Origin: Monodelphis domestica
Lineage: Eukaryota > Chordata > Mammalia > Didelphimorphia > Didelphidae
NCBI RefSeq assembly: GCF_027887165.1
Contig: NC_077232.1
Span: forward strand, 17,545,755 to 17,609,754
Direction of reading: 5' to 3'
Length of the DNA stretch: 64,000 nt
This document shows positions 1 to 12,100 of the stretch, in pieces. The notes under the pieces were generated by a model. The model did no database searches. It saw only the letters and a list, made by a program, of their open reading frames with translations, and had not been told where the DNA came from. The first letter of the stretch is position 1. Every line of letters starts with the position of its first letter. A program made the position numbers and the translations under genes.

Positions 1-115
1 ATTTTTTGTTCCTAAAACACTTTTTCTGAGAAAAGGTTCCTAGACATCATTAGCTCATCAAAGGGGGTCCTGATGTGAAAAAGATGGGGAAGTCCCGGCC
101 TGGGGAGGATCTCAC

Positions 116-177
116 CTCGTCCGGGGGGTGGCGCACCTTCTGCAGGTACTTCTTCAGCACTTCTTCTGGCGTCTTCC
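116..177 (-). CDS. DTX4: DTX4 coding exon 5 (last one in the window)
   Basis: This 62-bp exon lies between acceptor ccgcag (183-178) and donor gtgaga (115-110). It encodes KTPEEVLKKYLQKVRHPPDE. The next exon should begin with the first RING cysteines (DCTIC in human) and lies outside the window. Confidence 0.94.
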
Positions 178-3100
178 CTGCGGAGACAGCGAGGTGAGGG
201 GGACCCCCGGAGAGGCAGGACAATGTGCCCGCGCTGATGAAGGGCCCTCGGGGAGCTCTCAGGGGAGAAACGGGCCCGGGCTTCCCCAGCACCGGCAGGA
301 AGGGGAACTCAGAGACCAAGAGGACAAATCCAGCCTCCCTCTCCCAGGCCAGGATGCTCAGGGAGCCGAGGAGGAAAAGCGAGGGGCGATGGAGAGCCAG
401 AGAGAAGGCTGGGCTGACTGGAAGGCCAGGGAAAGGGCAGTGATGGAGGGGCTGGGAAGGAGCAAGGCAGTGATGCCCGGCGCTTTCGGGGGCTCCCGGC
501 CGGCAAGGAAAGGCTGGCCATAGTTCCCAAGCACAGGAGAGGCCTGACAGTGCTAGGAGGGGAACCTAGACTATGTGACACCAGAGCTGGGAGGGAACCT
601 AGAACTGTCAGCCTGGGAGGGAATCTAGAACAAGAACTGTCAGAGCGGGTAGGGCTCTTCCAACAAAAATGCCAGACCCAGGAGGGCCCGAGTCAGGAAG
701 GACCGTACAGCAGAAAAGGCCAGGTTGGAACAGATCTCTGGAATAAAAGATGCCGGTGGCAGGGGAGAACCGGGCCATCCGGCCTCATGCCACATTTTTC
801 CAATGAGGAACCTGAGCCCCAGAGAGGCAGCCAGTTGCCCAAGGGGCACACAACGTGCGCACGGCAGACGGCCCTCGAACCCAGCTCTCCTGACCCCCCA
901 GGTCCAAGGGAAGCTGAGAAGGGAATACCTTTCTTGGCTTGTTTTTTGGTGGTCTTGCGGCTTGTGTTGGAGACCCCTGGGATAGACTTGATTTCGCTCT
1001 TGCTGACTGGAGGAGGATGCAGGACCAGTTTAGGTGGCCGGGTGAGGCACACGGGCAGTCCTGCGGCACTCATGAGGATCCCTGTGATTCCTAAAAGGGG
1101 AGCAGGGAAAGGAAAATGGATGAATTATGTCCCATCCTCTTTCCCCGGGCCTCCTAAGATTCAGGGATGCTCCCTGACCCCAACCTTGACTCCCCTCCTT
1201 CTGGATTCTCTCAAGCATCATCCGGCCCATCCCTGCCTCCTCAAACCCCCCTTTGTTGCCAAAGGACATTCAAATCCCTTCTCCCCGACAAAGAAACCTT
1301 CCCCTTTCTTTCCCGGCCCTAAGTCCCACCTGCCACGCTCAAACAGAGCCAGAGCAAGCCGTGTCTGCTTCCTAGGCCGAGGGGGACAATCGTATCTCTC
1401 CCAGGGCATTGTTCGGGGAGCCTTTAAGCCCTCCAACACATGGGCCTTGAATGATCACAAAACAAATGGCCACAGACCGTGGAGAGGCCCCGTTTTCTAG
1501 CATTTAGAAAATGTGCATTTATAAAGTCATAGCAAAGGGGATTATACGGCCCAAGGAGGCCAAAGTCAGAAAGGTCCCATTGATGCCCCAATCATCTGTG
1601 TGACACCTTTTGTGGGCGCAAATAACCGGAAACACGGTGAGCGCCCATCCATCGGGGAAGCCGAGCACGCAGCGGTACATTATCGGGAAGAAACGTGACG
1701 GGGCCACGAGAAATAATCAACAAGAGCGAGGCAGGGACACGCAGAATATGGGGAAGAGGGACACAGAGCGCAGGAAGAGAACGGCATAGCAAGGACACGT
1801 GTAAACCGGAAGGAACAAAACAGGAACCAAAGGAAAATGGAGGCGGTATCCTCGTAGTGGCCAGATTTGGTCCTGGAGAAGAAATGAGGAGATGCTTCCT
1901 TCTCCTTCCCTGGAAGGTCTCGTACCCCGGGCAACAATGAGAAGCCTCAGTGGATGGAAAACCAGGCCCAGAGGGGGGAGGTCCTGGGTTCCAATCTGGT
2001 CGCCCCTTACCATTCTTCTGCTTTAGAACCAAACACAGTATTGATTTTAAGATGGAAGGGAAGAGTTTATATTTTTTTTTTAGAGAGAGAGAAGGCTCTG
2101 TGTTTGTTGTATGTGTGATTTGGGAGTGAAAAAGAGTTAAATATGGGAATATCTGTTATAAAACCTAAAGGCAGGAGTAAAACTTGGACGTAAAAGGGGG
2201 AAAATTGTGGTACCAAAGTGTCCCTTCCAGTAGCCAGCTCTGGGCCCCGAGCCGCATTCTAGCCAGTTGGGGGCAGAGCCAAGGGCCCCTCTTACCTGCC
2301 AAGGCCGGATTCACAGGGCTGGACCCATTCAGATTCTTCACGGGGACTGTGGGGACACTAAGGAAAGAACAAATGACGTTACTCCCTGCTCTGTGTGTGA
2401 GCGGTGGGGTGGGGGGCCCGATCCAGAATCTCCCACCCAAGAGGAACTCCCTTTTCTGCTCCCTGGCTTCCTAGATCTCTCACTTCCTGCCTGGGTGACC
2501 TCGCACCAGACTTCCCCCGTGGGGGGCCTACTGGCCCCGGGGAGGCCTGCTCTAAGCTTCTGCACGGCCCCAGGAGCTAAGAGAGGAATCGATGTCAAAG
2601 CCCTTCTTCGATCTCTAGGGAGAATGCTCCCCCTCTAGCCAAGGGACTGCTTCCATTTTCATTGTCGTACTCCTGAACCCGAACAGTTGCCCAACTTTAG
2701 AAATGCTGATTAGAGGGGGGCAACTGGGTGGCTCAGGGGATTGAGAGCCAGGCCTGAAGATGGTTCAAATCTGGTCTCAGACCCAGCTGCGTGACCCTGG
2801 GCAAGTCATTTAACCGCCATTGCCTAGCCCTTACTGCTCTTCTGCCTTGGAGCCAATAATGGAAAGTGAGGGTTTAAAAAAAAAAAGAAATGCTGGTTGG
2901 CACAAGGGAGCTCTATGATTCTCTGAGCCCCCAAATCATCCCCAAATCGGGAAGGTCTTTGCGTAGGGCCCGGGCCACTCATCCAACAGACCCTGGCTGG
3001 GGCATCTGCGCCATTCTCGGCCCTGGGCCGCTGCTTCCAGGATGTGGAGAAGGCTCAGCTCTCTCGGAGGAAGTCCCCGGCCATGAAATGCCAGGCTGGG

Positions 3101-6100
3101 TCCACAAACAAGCGCCACACGCTGGCAGGTTTTGTCCAACAAGACCGGAGCCATCTTGGAAGCCGGCTCTCCTTCCCCAGATAAGAGGCCGAAAGGAAAA
3201 GTGAGCTCTCTGCCATCCATCCCCAAAGAGCTGCTCCCCATTCCCTGGGGATCATAGAGGGGATGGATGCTTATGGGGGAGGGGGATCCTCCCAACCCTG
3301 CTGGTAAGCCAGCCCTGGGCCTATGGACGAGGGCTTCGGACCCAGGAAGACACAGGCGCAGACACCAGTGGCCTGACCCTGGGCCAGGGTCCAGTGCTCT
3401 CACCCTGGTGTCGTCACCTCTAAAAATAAGCGGCCTTCAGCGGGTGCTAGAATGCCCCCCCATTCTGAATTTAGGAGTCTGGGCCTGAGAGAATGGATGT
3501 CGACTGGGGGGGGGGGGCAATGAAAAAGGTCACAGTTCACTCTAGAATTGAGAGATCCTTAAGGAAAAGAGAAACCAGGCACAAGAGCCACCCCAGGCCC
3601 ACTTCCACTGAGCTCAAAAAGGAGAGGAGTAAGAGTTGTGCGAGGTCACACAGAAGAGGGGGCCCCTGGTTTGGGGGATTCCAGAAAAGGAGAAGGGATG
3701 GGCTGCTACCATTTGGCCACAAAGTAAGTGAAGAGTCAGGGATCAGGGCAAGAAGTACCCTGAGCCACACAGAGGCGGGGGAGTGGCCATGAGACCCCCT
3801 ACAGCCTGGACGACCTCTACCGGCCAAGCTATTCCTTCTCTGGGCCTCAGTTTACCTATCTAAGGTAAGGGGGTGGGTGAGGCCATTTCTCAGATCCCTT
3901 CTAACTAAAATCAGCGACTGCCCCTGTGGGCGTTCTCTCCACGGGGGAACCCGGCTCAGAGGCCTGGCAGGGGCTCACCAGACCGATGGGGATTCTGTAA
4001 AGGGCCCCTGTTCTCGGGTGCCCCGTGCTTCCTGGGTGCTCTCCCGAGTCCCCATCCTGGCTGATGGGTTGCTGTGATTTGGGTGACAAAAGCCACCTTT
4101 GTTCCCACAAACTGGCCTGGCAGGTTTCCCAACCTGACCCAGGAAAACAGGAAATACCAGCAGAGAGGCCCCCAGCAGGCCTGTCTGGGGAGCGAGACCC
4201 ACTGGAGCAGGAGAACATCAGAGAGCAGACTCATCTAAGTTCTCAGGTGCGGGGTGCCAGGAGAGAGGGTGGAGGCGGCAAGAGGAGGCGCCGTCGGCCT
4301 TCTGCTGCCCTTCCTTTCGGTGCCCCTTCAAGGCTGAAAGAGGCCTAACGGGGGGAGGTTTGTTGCCCAAGACTAAAGAACCAGGAAAAGCTACGAGGCG
4401 AGGGCCTGGGGCCCAGAGCGCAGCCGGGGTGGGAATGAGAACCGTCCGATCTGCTCTGCTCCGGACCAAACTGCCGAGTCCCGAGCCCCGAGGAGGCCGG
4501 GCCGGGGTGCCAAAGTCCATGCTGGCCATCCCTTTGAGAAGAGGCTGCGGCCCGCCAGCTTGCTAGGAAGGCGCCATCATCCATCACGGCCTCCAGGCAA
4601 CCACCAGGCCGCCCGCCTGCCCTGGCCCCGGTGGCCAATCAGAAGAGGCCTTCCAGGCTGCTTCCCTCTAAACTGGGGGAGGGCGCCTTGGCGGCCCAAA
4701 GGAGGGAATGAAAAGGCCTGGCCAGGGGCGGGGGATATCGCTGTAGAAACCATAGTGAGGAGCCGGTTTTCAGGGAGATAAACAGAGCGGCCCAGGAATC
4801 CCCAGGCCGGACAATGGTCTGTCACTACGGTAACTGCGGCCCGGCCTCCCAGGGATGGAGAAATCACTAATCTAGAGGAGACACACAGAAGGGCGATTCC
4901 CGCCCTCCCGGCCTACGTGCTGTCTCGCTGAATAATTCACAGGGTCCTTTGTGCCCCCCCCCCCGCCCCCCAACCTTCTCGGGTCCCTTCCTCCGGCCCA
5001 TCCCCTCCTTCTGCCGTGGGAAAGCGGTTCCAAGAGGTCACGGGCAGAGGGGAGGGGAAAGGGGGCGAGCGCCGACAGAAGGCCCATGGCAGAGTCACAC
5101 AAAGGGGGATAACACGCTAATTAAGTGGCCAAGAAAGGGCCCCCAGAAGATGGGCTGGGACTGGGGGCTGGGGGGAGAGCGGAGGAAGAATGAAAGAGGA
5201 AAAGCCTGGGAGATAGAGGAGGGGAGGAAGAGGCCTCTCTTGTCCTGGCAACAGAGTGAAGAGGGAGAGAGATTCCTTTCTATGGGCCTTTTGAGGCCCA
5301 GCTACCCGCCCCTCCACCCCTGCCCCTGCCTCCCATTCTCCTGGCTCCCCTCCCCCACCTATGCTGCCACCACGGGGCCCTCCTCTAGGGGCTCTGGGGC
5401 TGAGGGAGCCCGGAGTGGTCTTGGCCCTGCAGAGCGCAGCCCTTGGAGAGGGCAGACTAGGCCCCATGCCATCCTCAGGTCTCTCCTCCAGGGCATTTTC
5501 AGCCTTGTTTCCCCCGGCTCAGCCCACTGCAGGTCCTAGAAACTCCCATGGACAGATCTGGGGCTCCCCCAAAGGAAAGAGCGGCTGGGGGTGGGGGGTC
5601 CTAGGAAGAAGAGAGTCAGTGAGGACACCTCATGAAGGCCTTATTTACCCTGAGGCCACCCGGCCAGAAGAAACAACTTGCTGGGCCGGACAGACTTGGG
5701 ACGGAAAGGAGCCTCCATCATCTAGGGAGGCTTCCTAGTCACCCCGATCACTGAGGCAGGATTTGAACCCCAGCCATGCGGGGAACTCTGACCCCAAATC
5801 CAAAGCTCTTTCTAGGAGCCACTGGGCCCAGCTGCTGGCTTTTCCTTTCGGGCCCTGATCTTCCCTCCCAGACTCAATGTTGTCTATTGGATCCGAGGCA
5901 GAGGGGGCTGGGGCCACACTGGAACCCTCTCCCTCTCCACTGAGGGGCCCCTTCAATCCCCTTTCAGCTGCGTTCTAGGCCAGGAGAATTCCTGGGAGAG
6001 GGGGAATGGGGGTGGGCCAGCCGCCATCTTGCTCTGCCCCGCCCCACCCTACAGGCCTCAGATAGGCCAGAGAGCCTGGGAGAGGCGGCACCTACCCGGA

Positions 6101-9100
6101 AGCGATCAGTACCCTGGACTGGGCGATGGCAAGGCGCTGCAGATTGGTGCGGTTCAGGGTGGCCAGCGCCACACGCCCGTTCTTGCCCGCAGCCCCAGGG
6201 GGGCTGGCCTGGGAGGCAGAGGAGGTCAGGGCAGGCACGCCGGAGGCCTGCCTCCGGGAGGCCTGGGAGGCTGCCGTCTTCCCGGGGCCCCGGAGGCCTG
6301 CCCCATCCAGAGGCTTGAGGCCGGTGCCCGGAGGCGGCAGCAATCTGGTCCCCGCGGGGGGCGGCCCACTCTTCCGGATGACCAGGGGTGGCAGCAGCCC
6401 CCCGTTGGCCCCCGCGGCGGCCTTGACGCTCATCACCAGGAGGCACTGGGGGCAGGAGCACGGGGGGCCTGGGGGCGAGCTGGCCGGGCCCGGGCTGGCG
6501 GGCCACGACTGCGCCTTGGGCAGCGCGCCCGCCACCAGCGGGTAGACCAGGTCGAGCCGGTGCCGCACGCGCCGCTTGCGCTGGGTCTGCCGGTTGATCT
6601 GACTCATGGTGCCGAAGTCGATGACGTAGCAGAAGCCGATGGGGGTGAGGTCGATCCAGGGCTGCTGCTTCTCGAAGGCGTGCTGGAGCGTGATGGCCAC
6701 CTCCATGTCGTAGGGCGTCCACGAGCCGCCGTCGTTCTCCCACTCCCACACCACGCCCTTCCCGGGCGCCGAGGCCGGGTCGTAGAAGCTCCTCCGCACA
6801 GGCCGGAGGGTCCCTGCCGAGGGAGAGGAGAGCGTCAGGGCCGGCCAGATCCCCACTCCCCAGCGGCCCATTGTACAGCTGAGGAAACTGAGGCAGCAGG
6901 CCTTACGGGACCTGCCTACGGTTACAGTCGGGAAAGCTCAGGGGCTGGACTTGAACTGGGCACTTCCTGACTCAGAGCTCCATACATAAACATGAAGAAA
7001 CTGAGGCTCAGGGCCCAGCTGAGATTATGGGGCCAGAAGGTGGAAGGCGCATTCCAGGAGGGAGCCCTGAACCAGGATGCAGGAATCCCAGCATCTGTCA
7101 CTCTGCAGCCTGGCATTCAGGAGGGGAAGAAAGGGAACAATGGCCATTCAGGCCCTGCCGGGGTCACCCCCCAGCCCCACCTCTCCCAGCCCCTTAATGA
7201 CCCCAGTGACAACACGGGGAGCCACTGGGAGCGGCAGAACAATTCCCCATTCAGCCCAAGACCCCGGGAGGGGGAGGGGAGAGGATGGGGGGGGGGGGAC
7301 AATCACTCCTTACAATTTCTCTGCTAGAGCCGGCATGAAGCTGTGGGCGGCTCCTCGGCCCCTTCCTCCCACTTAGTATTTATGAGGGTCCCCGACATGG
7401 CTGAGTGACCAGCAGGGAGAGGGGCGCCGTCCTCCCCTCCCCCACCCCCATGCTAAGGGAGAAGAGAGTCAGACAGAATCCCAGGCCCCGAGTTCAAGGG
7501 AGAGGCCCCTCCCCTACAGGGAGCAGAAGAGGTTCTAAAGAGGCCGGGCAGAGGCAGGAGTCTGGGAGGGCCCTCGAGATCCATCTCATCCACCGGCTTC
7601 TTTTTAGGACAAAAGTAGAGGCCCAGAGAGAAGAAATGAATGACTTCCCCATCACAGCAAGAGATCCCATTTTAAAATCCAGACCCGCCTCTAATGACAG
7701 GCTCTGCCCATCCTGCCAGGTTGGCTAGTGATGGGAAGAACTGTCATTCGAACTCGGGACCCCAGAGGCTCCTCGCCATCATTGTTGTTGTTAATAATGA
7801 GGAGACTTGGTGGGGAGGTGGATAGAGCACAAAGTCTGGAGTCAGGAAGACCTGAGTTCAAATCCAGCCTCACTTACCGGTGGGGGACTCTGGGCAAGTC
7901 ACTAATCCTCTGCCTGCCCCAGTTTCCTCATCTGTAAACTAGGGATAATAGAATCAAAGGAGATAAAAGGGGCCCCCTCACTGCTGACCGCTCTCTCTTT
8001 TGCACCTGGTGCCAGAGGAAGGGACTCCACCAGGGTCACACAGTCAGGAGACACCTGGAGGTCTCCTTGATTCCTAAGGCATTTCCCCATCCACCACACG
8101 TGATGCTTCTCACGCAGAATACAAGGTCCTTTGGGGAAGGAATAAGAGCCCCAGGAGGGATCAGGTGCCAGGAATGGCACAAGGGATGCTCTGATGAAAA
8201 CTAGAGATGGGGAAACTGAGGCTATAAGGCTAAGGAGCTGGCCCAGCCAGGCTGCATCTGGGTCTCCCCATTGCAGAGCTATCAGTGTCCTCGCTCTATC
8301 CAGTGCGCTCTCCCTGGCTCTGTTTTTGTTTTAATCCCTCGACTTCTATCCTAGAATCAACTGTGTATTGGCTCCAAGACAGGAGTGATGAGGGCTGGGC
8401 AGTGTGGATTATGTGACTTATCAGCATCTGAGGCCACATTTGAACCCAGGACCTCCCATCTCCAAGCCTGGCTGTCCATCCTCTGAGCCCCCCAGTTCCC
8501 CCCAAATGTATTCTCTTAGTAATCAATGATAATAGGAAAATGCAGAAAGACTGTCTGGCTCACCCCTAATCTTTCCCATGGACTAGCTGTTGGCTTTCCT
8601 CTAACTAGTTTGCCATTTTCCACGGCAGGAAAAAAGGAATTTAGATCCAGAGCAGAGTCAGGGTCTCTCCTTCATTTCCCCCGACTGGCGCATTTTTCCT
8701 TGCCCCTTTCCCACTGAATTATTGCCCCAATCTCTCTTTTGGGGGGTGGGAGGGAGAGAAGGGAAGAAATTTAATTTAATTTGAGAAGTCCTTCACCCTG
8801 ATCCCGCCACCCACGATGTCCGTGGCGTGAGAATTATCATTCCCATTTTTTAGATTGGTAAATGGAGGCTGCCAGTGTAAGTGGCCCAACTCGAACCCTT
8901 AGCGTGCTCCAACTTCACGTCTGTGGCTCTTTCTCCCCAAGCTGGCTGCCTGGACGGCAGACCACATGTAGGCGACAGAGGGGATGGTGAGGAAGATCCG
9001 ACACAGGCTAAGCCCAGCAGGTTTGGGATCTGAAAGAAGCTCAGGCCTGAGGCTGGAGTCAGGAGGCCACAGAGAAAGGGGCTGGAGAGGGGTCCGAGAG

Positions 9101-12100
9101 GGCCAGGGGCCAGAGGGGACACGCAGGTGGAGAAGGCACCTCTGAGCAGACTGAGGAAGCCGAAGAGGAAGGGGGGGAAGGAGGGGACAGAAGTGGGCAC
9201 CGTTGCTCTGGAAGGTTATCTCTAGATCCCCCCAAAGCCAGAAGTTCTGGCTGGGGGATGGGGAGGGAACATCCTAAGAAGCACATGGGGTACGGGGTTC
9301 ACCCTCCTAGCTTTGTCCCACCCTGGCACCAGGGAAGCAGGAGGTAAATTGGGGGCCAGAAAGGCCTGAATTGGCATCTCAGAAGTGGTGTCTGTGGAGA
9401 CTCGGCCCTCACATCACCCTGGGCCCCCCACTTATCTGTAAAAAGAGGGGGTTCAGCCAGATAAAGCCTCGGTCCCAGAGGGCTCCAAGGCAGGGGTCAG
9501 CCTGGTGGAACGAACCTCCATGTCTGCCAGGGGGAAGGGGAGGCGAGTGGACGTGGTAGCTCTGAGCTGTGGCACCATCCACCCTATTGAGTCAAATGCC
9601 CTTAGTTTTTCAGAGAAGGAAACTGAGGCCCAGGGAAGCTACGTGCCTGGTGGTGCAACATCCTAGAGGGTGGACTCGGACCCAGGTCCTTCCACTCCAA
9701 ATGGGCTCAAGCCTCTCCTGGACTCCAGTTTCTTCATCCATCCAATGATTAAAAAAAAAAAAACACCTTTACTACCCATCACCTCACGGGGTGATGGTGA
9801 GAATCCCAGGAGAGGCTGCATGTGAAAGCTCACTGGACCCGACTCAGGAAGGCATTATTTTTAGTGGTTCTGCCAATGAGGCCGCCTCACATGGGAGGCC
9901 TCCTGGGACTCTGTTCACAGGAACCCTGGCTCCAGCCTGCTCTCTCTGGCGGCTACCTGTTGCTTTCTGAATGCCCGAGACATGAGGATGGGGATGAGGA
10001 GATTTAGTTACAGATGGACCGAAATGGAAATAGGTCTGGAGATGGACCCATCATCAGGCTAGCACAAAGGCCACCTCGGCCTCATTGCATCCCTCGCTCC
10101 CCTTCAGGATGAAGTCAGTGTCATCTGCAGGGAATCCTGTGAGGGACTCAACAACGGAAAGCTGGCCGGCCCAGACATACCGAGCTGTCCACTGTGGGCT
10201 TCTTCTCTTCGCCCTCCTTTTATTTCACCAGATGATCCATGGATCGCCTCATTCTCACAGCAACTTATCCAGCCCTAACCTCCCTGTCGACCTCAAGCCT
10301 CCTCCTGCCTCTTCTCCATCTAAATGGATGTCCCGTAAACATGTTAAACCCAGCATGTCCATACAGGAACTCATTATCTTTCCCCAAGCCCTCCCCCCCT
10401 TCCCCACTGCCCTATTAATCATTCTCTCAATCCCTCAGGCTCACAAGCAAGGTGTCATCCTCAATCTCCCTCTGTCTCTTCTGTCTAAAAGGCTTTCTGG
10501 GCTTTGAGTTTCTGTCAGCCCCCAAAGATGGACCCCTTCTTCCAGACCAGTAACAGGCTGGCTCTTTCTCTTTCCCTCTCCCTCTCAGTCTCTCTTTGTC
10601 CCTCTCTTTCCCTTTTTCTTTCTTATTCTCTCTGTATCTGCTATCTCTCCCTCCCTCCCTGTCTCTCCCTCCTTCTCTTTCTTATTCTCTCTATCTGCTG
10701 TCTCTCTCTGTCTCTTTCCCTCCTCTCTTTCTTATTCTCTCTCTCCCTCTCTTTCCCTCTGTCTGTGTGTCTCTTTCCCTCCTTCTCTTTCTTATTCTCT
10801 CTATCTGTTGTCTCTCTCCGTCTCTTTCCCTCCTCTCTTTCCCTCTGTCTGTGTGTCTCTTTCCCTTCTCTCTTTCTTATTCCCTTTTTCTCTCTTCCTC
10901 TTTCCCTCTTCTCTTTCTCTCTTCCTCTGTCTCTTTCCCTCCTTCTCTCTTTCTCTTCCTCTCTGTCTCTCTCTCCCTGTGTGTCTCTTTCCCTCCTTCT
11001 CTTTCTTATTCTCTCTCTCTCCCTCTGTCTCTTTCCCTCTTCTCTTTCTTATTCTCTCTCCCTCTCTGTCTCTCTCCCTGTCTGTGTCTCTTTCCCTCCT
11101 TCTCTCTTTCTTACTCCCTCTTTCTCTCTTCCTCTCTCTCTCTCCCTCTGTCTGTGTTTCTCTCTTTCCCTCCTTCTCATTCCCTTTCTCTCTTCCTTTC
11201 TCTCTCTTTCTCTCTTCCTGTCTCTCCCTCTCTGTCTCTCTCCCTCTGTCTGTGTGTCTCTTTCCCTCCTTCTCTCTTTCTTATTCCCTCTTTCTCTCTT
11301 CCTTTCTTTCTCTTTCTCTCTTCCTCTCTGTCTCTCTCTCCCCCTGCCTCTATATTTCTCTCTCTTTCCCTCCTTCTCTCTCTCTCTGTCTCGCACAGCC
11401 AGTCTCTCCTCAAAGCCTGTATTTTGCCCCTGTAATCTCTATCACAGATACCTTGTCCTCCTCCTGACACTCACTCCCTTGATGCAGCCTCTCACCACTT
11501 TATTCCTGAACTACTGAAATAGCTTGCTAGTGGATCTATTGGCCCCAAATCTGTCAGTTTGCTTCCAAAAGCTCAGTTCTGATCCTGTCACTCTTCTCAA
11601 TAAACTCCAGTGGCTCCCTATCACTTCTTGGATCAAATAAACCCTTTGTCATTCAAAGTCCTTCCCAACTATGGACACCACATTAGTAAGTCCTTGAGGG
11701 CAGGGAACAGTCCATTTTTTTTTTTATTTTAAGCCCTGACCTTCTATCTTAGAATCAGTTCTATGTATTGGTGCCAAGGCAGAAGAGTGGTCAGGGCTAG
11801 ACATTGGGGGTTAAGGGACTTGCCCAGGATCACACAGCTAGGAAGTGTCTGAGGCCAGATTGGAACCCAGGACCTCCCATCTCTGGGCCTGACTCTCTAC
11901 CCACTGATCTACCCAGCTGGACCAGCCAGTTGTGTATGCCAGCCCTGGCCTAGTGGCTGGAACCCGGAGAACCTTCAGTCAATGCTTGCCTGAAGGACAG
12001 GATTTGGTGCTGGAAGGGCCCTCGCTGACCCAGAAAGCCATCCGTGTACCCAGCACATCCCTCCCAGGTGAATGCAGGTTCTTTTCTCTGGATGTACCAG

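Noticed and set aside
550-1500. A 316-codon plus-strand frame.
   Set aside because: Antisense to DTX4 exon 4 and introns; composition artefact.
6029-6970. A 313-codon plus-strand frame and a second minus-strand frame over DTX4 exon 2.
   Set aside because: Shadow frames of the GC-rich exon 2; only the minus frame with the WWE motif matches a protein.
10504-11517. Long Ser/Leu-rich reading frames (about 340 codons) on the plus strand, and Arg/Glu-rich ones on the minus strand.
   Set aside because: They are translations of the polypyrimidine tract; no stop-free significance and no homology.
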